Assembly: GCA_002388005.1 (NCBI GenBank)
Contig: DGLO01000131.1
Location: 2,294 to 7,730, forward strand
Length of the DNA: 5,437 nt
Reading direction: 5' to 3'
From: Candidatus Neomicrothrix sp. UBA4542
GTDB taxonomy: Bacteria > Actinomycetota > Acidimicrobiia > Acidimicrobiales > Poriferisodalaceae
Part shown: positions 1 through 5,437 of the stretch, one piece after another
How the letters are laid out: the number at the start of each line of letters is the position of its first letter
How positions within the stretch are numbered: the stretch's first letter is position 1
Made by a program: the position numbers and the translations under genes
The notes under the pieces: model-generated
Told to the model about the DNA's origin: nothing
What the model saw: only the letters and a program-made list of their open reading frames with translations
The model's database searches: none

Positions 1-176
1 GCCTTGCTGTTGTAACCGGGCCGATGTAGTCGCATCACTACCTGCTTGCGATCAGGGAGACCCACCCGGCATACGACGTTTTCGCTGTGAGATAACACCT
101 CGATCGCGACCGGTTTGAGCCCCCAAGCGGGAGCAACGGCTGCTGCGGCCTGCACGAACTGCTCAGGAGTGGGCAT
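1..176 (-). CDS. APH-fold small-molecule kinase (phosphotransferase family), 5' part only
   Basis: This is the N-terminal 58 codons of a gene that runs off the left edge of the window. The translation begins MPTPEQFVQA and carries two marks of the aminoglycoside phosphotransferase / homoserine kinase-like fold. One is SENVVCRV (residues 31-38) in the nucleotide-loop region. The other is VVMRLHRPGYNS (46-57), the beta-3 strand of the HRPGY-type subgroup, with Arg49 where many kinases have lysine. The catalytic loop and metal-binding Asp lie outside the window. The ATG overlaps the last 14 bases of the upstream aminotransferase gene in another reading frame, so the two are very likely one transcript with coupled translation; no strong ribosome binding site precedes the ATG. 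Known relatives include hydroxylysine kinase and YihE/RdoA-like kinases. From its partner I infer that it phosphorylates an amino alcohol or hydroxy-amino acid. The exact substrate cannot be read from this fragment. Confidence 0.82.
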   Translation of the reverse strand, partial: MPTPEQFVQAAAAVAPAWGLKPVAIEVLSHSENVVCRVGLPDRKQVVMRLHRPGYNSK

Positions 177-1431
177 CTGCGACGGCAGCGGTGAAAACAT
201 CGAGAAAAGCAGCTGCGTCATCATGGTCGAACACCAGTGGTGGACGAATCTTCAACACGTTGCCATACTGCCCTGCCTTACCGAGCAACATGCCGCCAGA
301 CTTCAACACCTCCACCATCTGACCTGCACCCTCAACATCGGGTTCATTGCTGTCGGGATGAACCCAGTCGATACCTATAAACAAACCCGTACCGCGTACG
401 TCTCCCATCCGCGGATGGTCGGGCTGAAGAGCGGTAAGCGAGGCCCGCAGGCGGTCACCCACCTCTGCGACGTGATGCACCAGTCTTCGATCAGTGATCT
501 CGTCGATGACTGCTGCTCCAGCCGCAGCCTGAAGCGGCGAAGAAGCAAAGGTGTTGAAATACCGTTGCCGCCGCCGGAATCCACTAATCAGGTCATGACT
601 GGCGGCCATCGCCGAAAGCGGGAATCCGTTACCCATCGGCTTACCCATGCACACCACGTCGGGCACGAACCCGTTCGTCTCATAGCCCCACCACGAGCCG
701 CTTCTAGCGAAACCAGCCTGAACCTCGTCGGCGATTACGAGGCCACCAGCGTCCCGTACTATGCCCACCGCCTCGGTGAACCAACCGGCAGGGGGATTCG
801 GGAGACCTTCGTTGGCCAAGATAGAGCACAACATCAGCCCCGCGAAGCCGCCCTCGTCGTCGAACGAAGCGATCGTGGAGGTGAGTTCATCGAGATGACG
901 CTGCAACAAGTCGATCTCGGTAAGACCCGATTCCAAGGGTCGAAACAACTGTGGCGTCGATATTGATTTCACTCCGCTTCGCTCAGTACCGACAGGAAGC
1001 CATGACAGACGACCGACGAGCGACGAGTTGCCGTGGTACGTAGCGTCTGTGCAAATGATGCCCCTCTTGCCGGTCGCATTCCGGGCCAGGGTGAGAGCCA
1101 TTTCAGTGGCCTCGGTGCCGCTACAGCCCAAGATCGCGGCCTCGATTCCGTCGTGATGTAGTCCGACGAGCCGCTCAACGTAGTCAACAACGCCGTCATG
1201 CAGGTAGCGGCTGTGTATGTTGAGGACTGCAGCCTGCTCAGCGAGTTTTGCTACGACATGAGGATTGGCGTGTCCGACGCAGGGAACATTGTTGTAGAGA
1301 TCGAGATACCTGCGGCCAGCTACGTCTTCAAGCCAGACTCCCTCCCCTTTCACCAACTCAAGTGGTTCGTCGTAAAAGAGGGGAGCATCGTTGCCCATCA
1401 CCCGGCGATGGCGATCCAAAAGTTCGGTCAT
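163..1431 (-). CDS. Class III PLP-dependent aminotransferase, AGXT2-like / ammoniophospholyase clade
   Basis: A complete 422-residue enzyme, normal length for fold-type I class III aminotransferases, with no signal peptide, so cytosolic. Visible motifs are YNNVPCVGHANPHVV (46-60), NIHSRYLHD (71-79), the cofactor phosphate-binding SGTEA (104-108), YHG (132-134), the pyridine-ring DEVQ (235-238) and GKPMGNG with the Schiff-base Lys264. The NNV..VGH..P, NSRYLH-like and GKPMGNG blocks are typical of the animal phospholyases ETNPPL and PHYKPL and their bacterial relatives, which split O-phospho-amino alcohols into aldehyde, phosphate and ammonia; AGXT2 aminotransferases are close kin. The adjoining kinase gene favours the lyase reading, but transamination is not excluded. 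The start chosen is ATG at 1431, since MTELLDRHR leads directly into the family N-terminus. A TTG at 1458 would add nine residues, and neither start has a clear Shine-Dalgarno. The gene is divergent from the M19 hydrolase. Confidence 0.93.
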   Translation of the reverse strand: MTELLDRHRRVMGNDAPLFYDEPLELVKGEGVWLEDVAGRRYLDLYNNVPCVGHANPHVVAKLAEQAAVLNIHSRYLHDGVVDYVERLVGLHHDGIEAAILGCSGTEATEMALTLARNATGKRGIICTDATYHGNSSLVGRLSWLPVGTERSGVKSISTPQLFRPLESGLTEIDLLQRHLDELTSTIASFDDEGGFAGLMLCSILANEGLPNPPAGWFTEAVGIVRDAGGLVIADEVQAGFARSGSWWGYETNGFVPDVVCMGKPMGNGFPLSAMAASHDLISGFRRRQRYFNTFASSPLQAAAGAAVIDEITDRRLVHHVAEVGDRLRASLTALQPDHPRMGDVRGTGLFIGIDWVHPDSNEPDVEGAGQMVEVLKSGGMLLGKAGQYGNVLKIRPPLVFDHDDAAAFLDVFTAAVADAHS

Positions 1432-1433
1432 GC

Positions 1434-1450
1434 CCAAGTGTGACAGTTGG
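1434..1450. promoter_or_regulatory. 17-bp near-palindrome, candidate operator
   Basis: The sequence CCAAGTGTGACAGTTGG is symmetric about the G at 1442. Seven of the eight base pairs match, the only mismatch being the fifth position of each arm, giving the pattern CCAAnTGTnACAnTTGG. It ends two bases before the aminotransferase ATG at 1431, in the region between two divergent genes, where a dimeric repressor would block translation or transcription of the minus-strand pair. The symmetry is seen directly. Its use as an operator, and the kind of regulator, are inferred; no regulator gene is in the window. If the TTG at 1458 is the true start, the site lies inside the coding region and the idea weakens. 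Confidence 0.4.
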
Positions 1451-1541
1451 TACCCCAAGATGATCGCTCAAATGTGCCGAGCTGAGGATGTCGCTACGCC
1501 AAGAGATCACCGCTCTGTAACGCCCTCGTCGACGGAACGAT

Positions 1542-1547
1542 GGGAGG
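1542..1547 (+). promoter_or_regulatory. Strong Shine-Dalgarno serving the short frame at 1555
   Basis: GGGAGG sits seven bases before the ATG at 1555, an ideal spacing. It is the only strong ribosome binding site between the divergent genes on the plus strand. It is 54 bases away from the M19 hydrolase ATG at 1602, too far to serve that codon directly, and nothing like it stands nearer to 1602. Confidence 0.5.
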
Positions 1548-1554
1548 CCTCACC

Positions 1555-1593
1555 ATGTCTGATAGCGGATCGCCACCGCGGCGACCGCGTTAG
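1555..1593 (+). CDS. Possible 12-codon leader peptide, or displaced N-terminus of the M19 hydrolase
   Basis: The frame ATG to TAG encodes MSDSGSPPRRPR. It follows a strong Shine-Dalgarno and ends eight bases before the ATG of the hydrolase, a spacing suited to translational coupling. The proline- and arginine-rich end (PPRRPR) could slow a ribosome. Alternatively it is the true N-terminus of the hydrolase, cut off by an indel, because the downstream frame differs by two positions and the peptide's composition would suit a flexible protein start. Within the hydrolase's own frame there is a TAG at 1563-1565 and no ATG, GTG or TTG between it and 1602. Expression is not shown by sequence alone. 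Confidence 0.3.
   Translation: MSDSGSPPRRPR
1570..1589 (+). promoter_or_regulatory. Two overlapping, mutually exclusive GC-rich hairpins
   Basis: TCGCC at 1570-1574 can pair with GGCGA at 1580-1584 across a five-base loop. CGCGG at 1577-1581 can pair with CCGCG at 1585-1589 across a three-base loop. The two stems share bases, so only one can form at a time. They lie inside the 12-codon frame and end 12 bases before the hydrolase ATG. No T-run follows, so this is not an intrinsic terminator. A role in coupling translation is only inferred, and short GC-rich stems also arise by chance. Confidence 0.22.
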
Positions 1594-1601
1594 CGTGTCG
1601 T

Positions 1602-2822
1602 ATGGCAACCTCACGACGCACTGACGAATACCGATCCTTTCAGTACCTCCACGCAGGGTCGGATTACCAGCCCTACGACTTAGCTAGTGAACTGGATCGC
1701 GTTCCCGCAACCGTTGTCGAACTGACGGACGCGGAGACCGAGCGAGCGAATCGACTGACCAGCGAGATCCTAATGATTTCGATGCATGACCATCCCAATC
1801 GTTTTCCTGACAACATCAGCCAGACACCCCGGTACATCAAGGACGGGCACATCGCGACTGCATACGAAGGTCTGGCCCACTCAAGTTGGCACTGCGTGTT
1901 TGACAACCTTCTTGATGGAATTTGCACCATCGAGTCATCGAGCGGATGGAAGTGGACTGAGGTGTTACACGACATAGGCATGAGGCTCTGCGATATCGCC
2001 CACCAAGACTTTGTTGTTCCGGCCACGTCGGTCGCGGACATCCTTGGATCCCGAGAACGTGGAGCTATCGCTTGGGTAGCGTCGCTCGAAGGGGCGGCAC
2101 CAATCGAAAATGAACTTGACCGACTTGACATTCTCTACGGCTTCGGTGTCCGGTCCATTGGTGTGACTTACAACGAGGCCAATCAGCTTGGCAGCGGATT
2201 GCGCGAAAGAAACGACGCGGGGTTAACGAACTTCGGTCGCAGAGCCATAAGGCGCATGAACCAACTCGGGATGCTTGTCGATTGTTCACACTGTGGCGAT
2301 CAGACCACCCTTGACGCGATTGCCGCAAGTGAAATGCCCATTGTCTTGAGCCATATCGGGGCGAGAGCGTTGTGGAACACGAACCGAATGGCGCCAGATG
2401 ATGTGCTGAAAGCCTGCGCCGAAAAGGGCGGCGTGATCGGTGTTGAGGCCGCACCCCACACCACGCTCACCGAACAGCACTCGTCGCACGACATCGAGTC
2501 TGTGATGGAACACTTCGAGTACATCGTCGACCTCGTCGGGATCGACCACGTTGGATTCGGCGCGGACACCACCTATGGCGACCATGTAGGGATTCACCAG
2601 CTTTACAGTGCCGAATTCACCTTCGAGGAGATGGACACGACACCCGAAGCCGACACACCACCCAACTTTGAGCCTGTTGACTACGTGAGGGGCCTTGAAA
2701 ATCCAACGGAGTCATCACACAACATTGTTCGATGGTTGGTGAAACACGAGTATGGCGACGACCAGATAGAGAAGGTCATGGGTGCGAACGCGCTGCGGGT
2801 ACTCGACGAAGTATGGCGCTAA
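1602..2822 (+). CDS. M19 family (renal dipeptidase-like) metal-dependent hydrolase
   Basis: A complete 406-residue amidohydrolase-fold protein without a signal peptide, so probably cytosolic. M19 landmarks appear in order: SMHDHP (61-65 for MHDHP), the bridging-glutamate segment ASLEGA with Glu163, VDCSH with His230, PIVLSHIGARAL with His251, the NR of the substrate-arginine region (Arg262), GFGAD with Asp322, and the closing GANALRVLDEVW (394-405). The family is known to cleave dipeptides, cysteinyl-glycine and related amides with two zinc ions. Here the first metal motif is H62-D-H64, whereas renal dipeptidase has HxD, so the second ligand is changed from Asp to His. A stretch of about 25-30 extra residues (roughly 330-365) precedes GLENPTE near the C-terminus, suggesting a distinct subfamily whose substrate may differ. 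ATG 1602 is the first start in frame after a stop at 1563 but lacks its own Shine-Dalgarno. It is probably co-transcribed with the downstream ABC gene. Confidence 0.92.
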   Translation: MATSRRTDEYRSFQYLHAGSDYQPYDLASELDRVPATVVELTDAETERANRLTSEILMISMHDHPNRFPDNISQTPRYIKDGHIATAYEGLAHSSWHCVFDNLLDGICTIESSSGWKWTEVLHDIGMRLCDIAHQDFVVPATSVADILGSRERGAIAWVASLEGAAPIENELDRLDILYGFGVRSIGVTYNEANQLGSGLRERNDAGLTNFGRRAIRRMNQLGMLVDCSHCGDQTTLDAIAASEMPIVLSHIGARALWNTNRMAPDDVLKACAEKGGVIGVEAAPHTTLTEQHSSHDIESVMEHFEYIVDLVGIDHVGFGADTTYGDHVGIHQLYSAEFTFEEMDTTPEADTPPNFEPVDYVRGLENPTESSHNIVRWLVKHEYGDDQIEKVMGANALRVLDEVWR

Positions 2823-2941
2823 CTCTCCGAGTCGCCGACCTCCTGCAACAAATCGGCCAGGACTCAAACTGGTTTCAAATTCGGGCCTACACTGGCGCTT
2901 CGATCGGCGTCGAGACCGCTGTTCTCAGCCGGGGTTACTGA
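2813..2941 (+). CDS. Doubtful 42-residue reading frame between hydrolase and ABC gene
   Basis: An ATG within the last codons of the M19 gene (10-base overlap) opens a frame encoding MALTLRVADLLQQIG and on to VLSRGY, ending in TGA at 2939-2941. I do not recognise it. About two thirds of third positions are G or C, not unlike its neighbours. It has no strong ribosome binding site and no membrane segment or signal peptide. It is in the same frame as the ABC transporter, whose ATG comes six codons after the first base of this TGA, so it could couple translation of the two large genes. It may equally be a chance open stretch in a 134-base gap that otherwise shows no terminator or promoter. Confidence 0.25.
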   Translation: MALTLRVADLLQQIGQDSNWFQIRAYTGASIGVETAVLSRGY

Positions 2942-2956
2942 GCGAATGATCGACGC

Positions 2957-5437
2957 ATGTTTTTCAATTCGAGACTATGGAAACTGACTAAAGGGGCACG
3001 GGGCGCTGTCGCGCAAGCCGTGGTCATTGGGGTAGTGGCCTCTGTTACTGGGATAGCGAGACTTGGTTTACTTGGCTGGCTTCTCGCCAAGGTGTTCCGA
3101 GGCGCGACACTCAACGAGCTGATCGGGCCGACAGTGGCTGTCGCGTGCGTCATGATCGTGCGCGGGATACTCGAGCATTGGCGCAAGATGCTCGCACATC
3201 ACACCGCAGCGAAAGTGCAGCTCGCACTTCGTAGGCAACTCCATGAACACGTTTTGGAACTCGGTCCAGCTCACTTCGGTGACGTGCGTACCGGCGAAGT
3301 ACTGCTGTCGTTGGTAGAAGGTGTCGAACAATTAGAAGTGTGGTTTGGTGAGTACCTCCCCCAGCTTTTCGTAGCGTCACTCACCCCCCTAGCGATTTTC
3401 GCCATCCTGGCGCCGCTCGATTTGCCTGTCGCGGCCACTCTGGTTGGTTTCGCGTTGTTGACTCTGATAGCTCCAGCAGTGTTTCACCGGTGGGATGCTG
3501 CTCGAAGCCTGGAACGCCAGCACGCATACAGCCGGTTTGCGTCTGACTTTCTGGACTCGCTTCAGGGCCTCGCAACACTCAAGGCGTTCGGCCAAAGCGA
3601 GGCGCGGGGGCAAACACTCGCGCAACGCGCACACGAGGTGTTCAAGAGCACTATGTGGGTGCTCGCCACGAACTCCCTGACCCGTGGCATCACCGATACC
3701 GGGTTGGCGCTCGGCGCAGCCACAGCATTAGCGCTGGGTGCTTATCGAGTGCGGGCCGACGAAATGCAGATAGAGACGCTACTCATTGTGTTGATGGCCG
3801 GCATTGAGGTGTTTCGCCCTCAGCGCGATCTGCGCGCAATGTTGCACAACGGCATGATGGGTCTTTCGGCCGCGCAGGGGATCTTCAAAGTGTTCGACGC
3901 CGAGCCCCGAATTCAACAACCAAGCGCGCCTGCAGAACCCGAAGGGCCTCTCGAACCACGACTTTCCTTCGAAGGGGTGGCGTTCACCTACCCAGGCTCA
4001 CCCGAAGCGACTCTTAGCGGCCTTGACCTCGCGGTTGCTCCCGGCGAACGGGTTGGGGTAGTGGGGCCCAGCGGCGCTGGCAAGAGCACCATCGTGAAGT
4101 TGTTACTCAGATTCCACGACCCCAATATGGGCCGTGTCACCCTCGGCGGTCACGATCTTCGAAGTCTGTCAGCTGAGGATCACTACGGGGCACTTGCTGT
4201 GGTGTCTCAAGACACTTTTCTTTTCCACGGCACAGTGCTTGAAAACATTCGTTTTGGGGCCCCTGAGGCCGACATGGAAGCCATACGCCAGGCAGCAATT
4301 GACGCGAACGCCCACGACTTCGTGATGAATTTGCCGAACCACTACAACACCGTCATCGGTGAGCGCGGTATACGACTATCTGGCGGCCAGCGACAACGCA
4401 TAGCGATCGCGAGGGCGCTACTGAGAGATGCGCCAATCCTGGTCCTCGACGAAGCGTTGTCCTCTGTTGACGCGGAGAACGAAGCAGTAATCCAGGAGGC
4501 CTTGGACCATCTAATGGCAGGACGCACCACGCTCATTTTTGCCCACCGGCTGTCAAGCGTGATCAACGCAGACAGAATCCTGGTCATTGAGGACGGGACC
4601 ATAGTTGAAACAGGGACCCACACGGTGTTGATGGAACATCAAGGGCGTTACCACTCGCTGATGGCCGACCAGTTATCCCAAGCGAATCTCAACCACTCTG
4701 ATGTACTCGACCAACCCACCGATGTGCTACCCACCGCAGACGAATTACCGAGTGAAGATGGCGAGACGACCGACGCAGAGATCGTTCCAGCGACAGGGCT
4801 TGGGTGGATCGGAGCGTTCAGGTGGCTCTTCACCGAAATCCGTCCCTGGCGAAGCAAACTCGTCGCTACCTTCTTTTTTGGAGTGACGCGCGTAGCTGCA
4901 CTAATCGGGATAGGTGTACTGAGCGCGTTGGTGGTCGCGGCAGTAAAGCAAAACAAGCCCTTCGGAGGCTTACTAGTCGCCCTTGCTGTGGTCGCGCCAC
5001 TGGCTGGCATCCTGCATTGGCTGGAATCATGGATCGCTCATGACATGGCATTTCGCATGCTGGCGGAAATGCGGGTAGCTCTCTACTCGAAACTGAACCA
5101 ACTTGCGCCTGCATACCTATTGCGTAGACGCACCGGCGACATGGTGGCCATGGCTACCCACGATGTAGAGATGGTGGAGTATTTCTTCGCGCACACAGTG
5201 GCACCAGCTTTCGTTGCTGTGTTAGTGCCCGCGAGCGTGCTCATCACTCTAGGAATACTCGGTTGGGAGATGGCTGTTGCTCTTGTTCCGTTTCTCGCCG
5301 TCGTAGCGGTCAGCCCCTTCTTGCTACGTCGCCGCCTAGACGCCCTCGGGTCAGAGGATCGCGAAGCGCTTGGCGACCTGAATGCCTTCGTGGTTGACAC
5401 AGTCCAAGGACTGGGCGAAGTTCTGGCCTTCCAACAA
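2957..5437 (+). CDS. Fused ABC transporter (TMD1-NBD1-TMD2-...), CydD-like, 3' end outside window
   Basis: An open frame of 827 codons runs off the right edge. Residues 1-310 form an ABC membrane domain with hydrophobic stretches near 17-48, 55-72, 135-152, 157-175, 244-264 and 272-285. The segments EGVEQLEVWFGEYLPQ (121-136), FLDSLQGLATLKAFG (198-212) and EVFRPQRDLR (284-293) resemble CydD of the CydDC thiol/haem-linked exporter. NBD1 (about 335-570) looks catalytically complete: Walker A GPSGAGKST (370-378, Lys376), Q-loop Gln418, signature LSGGQ (474-478), Walker B ILVLDE with Glu499, D-loop SSVD (502-505) and His530. A linker without Lys or Arg (565-621, 11 acidic residues) leads to a second membrane domain from about 618. 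NBD2 must lie beyond the window; a total near 1150-1200 residues is expected. ATG 2957 is the first start after the in-frame TGA at 2939 and fits the family N-terminus, though no clear Shine-Dalgarno is seen. The cargo is unknown, and a general MsbA/multidrug-type exporter is the alternative. Confidence 0.94.
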   Translation, partial: MFFNSRLWKLTKGARGAVAQAVVIGVVASVTGIARLGLLGWLLAKVFRGATLNELIGPTVAVACVMIVRGILEHWRKMLAHHTAAKVQLALRRQLHEHVLELGPAHFGDVRTGEVLLSLVEGVEQLEVWFGEYLPQLFVASLTPLAIFAILAPLDLPVAATLVGFALLTLIAPAVFHRWDAARSLERQHAYSRFASDFLDSLQGLATLKAFGQSEARGQTLAQRAHEVFKSTMWVLATNSLTRGITDTGLALGAATALALGAYRVRADEMQIETLLIVLMAGIEVFRPQRDLRAMLHNGMMGLSAAQGIFKVFDAEPRIQQPSAPAEPEGPLEPRLSFEGVAFTYPGSPEATLSGLDLAVAPGERVGVVGPSGAGKSTIVKLLLRFHDPNMGRVTLGGHDLRSLSAEDHYGALAVVSQDTFLFHGTVLENIRFGAPEADMEAIRQAAIDANAHDFVMNLPNHYNTVIGERGIRLSGGQRQRIAIARALLRDAPILVLDEALSSVDAENEAVIQEALDHLMAGRTTLIFAHRLSSVINADRILVIEDGTIVETGTHTVLMEHQGRYHSLMADQLSQANLNHSDVLDQPTDVLPTADELPSEDGETTDAEIVPATGLGWIGAFRWLFTEIRPWRSKLVATFFFGVTRVAALIGIGVLSALVVAAVKQNKPFGGLLVALAVVAPLAGILHWLESWIAHDMAFRMLAEMRVALYSKLNQLAPAYLLRRRTGDMVAMATHDVEMVEYFFAHTVAPAFVAVLVPASVLITLGILGWEMAVALVPFLAVVAVSPFLLRRRLDALGSEDREALGDLNAFVVDTVQGLGEVLAFQQ

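Larger units (their letters stand above)
1432..1601. promoter_or_regulatory. Divergent intergenic control region
   Basis: About 170 bases separate the start codons of the minus-strand aminotransferase and the plus-strand M19 hydrolase, so promoters for both directions should lie here. No convincing sigma-70-type pair is visible. The best plus-strand guess is TTGGTA at 1447-1452 with AAATGT at 1470-1475, spaced by 17 bases; both boxes are weak and I do not call it a promoter. The region also holds the near-palindrome at 1434-1450 and the Shine-Dalgarno, short frame and hairpins listed separately. Confidence 0.5.

Noticed and set aside
115..966. A 283-codon open frame on the plus strand.
   Set aside because: It lies antisense inside the aminotransferase gene, whose minus-strand translation has clear family motifs throughout. 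The plus-strand product has low-complexity, family-free sequence.
1432..1458. A TTG start at 1458 adding nine residues to the aminotransferase.
   Set aside because: The ATG at 1431 fits the family N-terminus, TTG is a rarer start, and no Shine-Dalgarno supports it. It is kept only as an alternative.
2065..2597. Overlapping minus-strand frames of 90-129 codons across the M19 gene.
   Set aside because: All lie opposite a gene with intact metal-site motifs. Their translations resemble no family and are explained by codon bias of the sense strand.
2823..2956. A terminator or promoter between the hydrolase and transporter genes.
   Set aside because: Only short imperfect inverted repeats are present, no T-run follows any of them, and no recognisable -35/-10 pair was found.
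3068..3634. Several minus-strand frames of 65-87 codons opposite the first transporter membrane domain.
   Set aside because: They are shadows of the transporter, which reads without a break through this stretch with CydD-like blocks.
4650..4830. A possible gene boundary between two separate half-transporters.
   Set aside because: The frame is continuous, with no stop and no Shine-Dalgarno plus start at the second membrane domain, so a single fused gene is the simpler reading.
4342..5400. Minus-strand frames of 82-120 codons opposite NBD1 and the second membrane domain.
   Set aside because: They are antisense to an uninterrupted gene with full Walker, signature and H-loop motifs; their Ser/Ala/Arg-rich products are typical shadows.

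Overview
The window looks bacterial. It is densely packed, moderately GC-rich by eye, and its codons mostly end in G or C. The protein families and fused-transporter architecture would fit an actinobacterium or a relative, but nothing here fixes the taxonomy. No rRNA, tRNA, mobile element, CRISPR array or long repeat was seen.

Layout. Positions 1-1431, read leftwards on the minus strand, hold two overlapping genes. The first is a class III PLP-dependent enzyme (163-1431) whose closest recognisable relatives are the AGXT2-like ammoniophospholyases. The second is the start of an APH-fold small-molecule kinase (1-176, cut by the window edge). The gap at 1432-1601 is a divergent control region. 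It carries a 17-bp near-palindrome beside the aminotransferase start, a strong Shine-Dalgarno sequence serving a 12-codon reading frame, and two overlapping GC-rich hairpins just before the next gene. On the plus strand follow an M19 (renal dipeptidase-like) metallohydrolase (1602-2822), a doubtful 42-codon reading frame (2813-2941), and a large fused ABC transporter with CydD-like membrane domains (2957 to the window end). The transporter is open at 827 residues, and its second ATPase domain lies outside.

How the genes may work together. An APH kinase next to an AGXT2-like PLP enzyme recalls the two-step breakdown of amino alcohols, in which the kinase phosphorylates a hydroxyl and the PLP enzyme removes phosphate and ammonia. 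The M19 enzyme could release the amino substrate from a dipeptide or amide, and the transporter could move a related small molecule or a thiol. The pairing of the first two is well supported by family resemblance. A link across the divergent region is inference. The most unusual points are the metal-site change in the M19 enzyme (HxH where the family normally has HxD), the short reading frame that owns the only good ribosome binding site before that gene, and the near-palindrome between the divergent genes.
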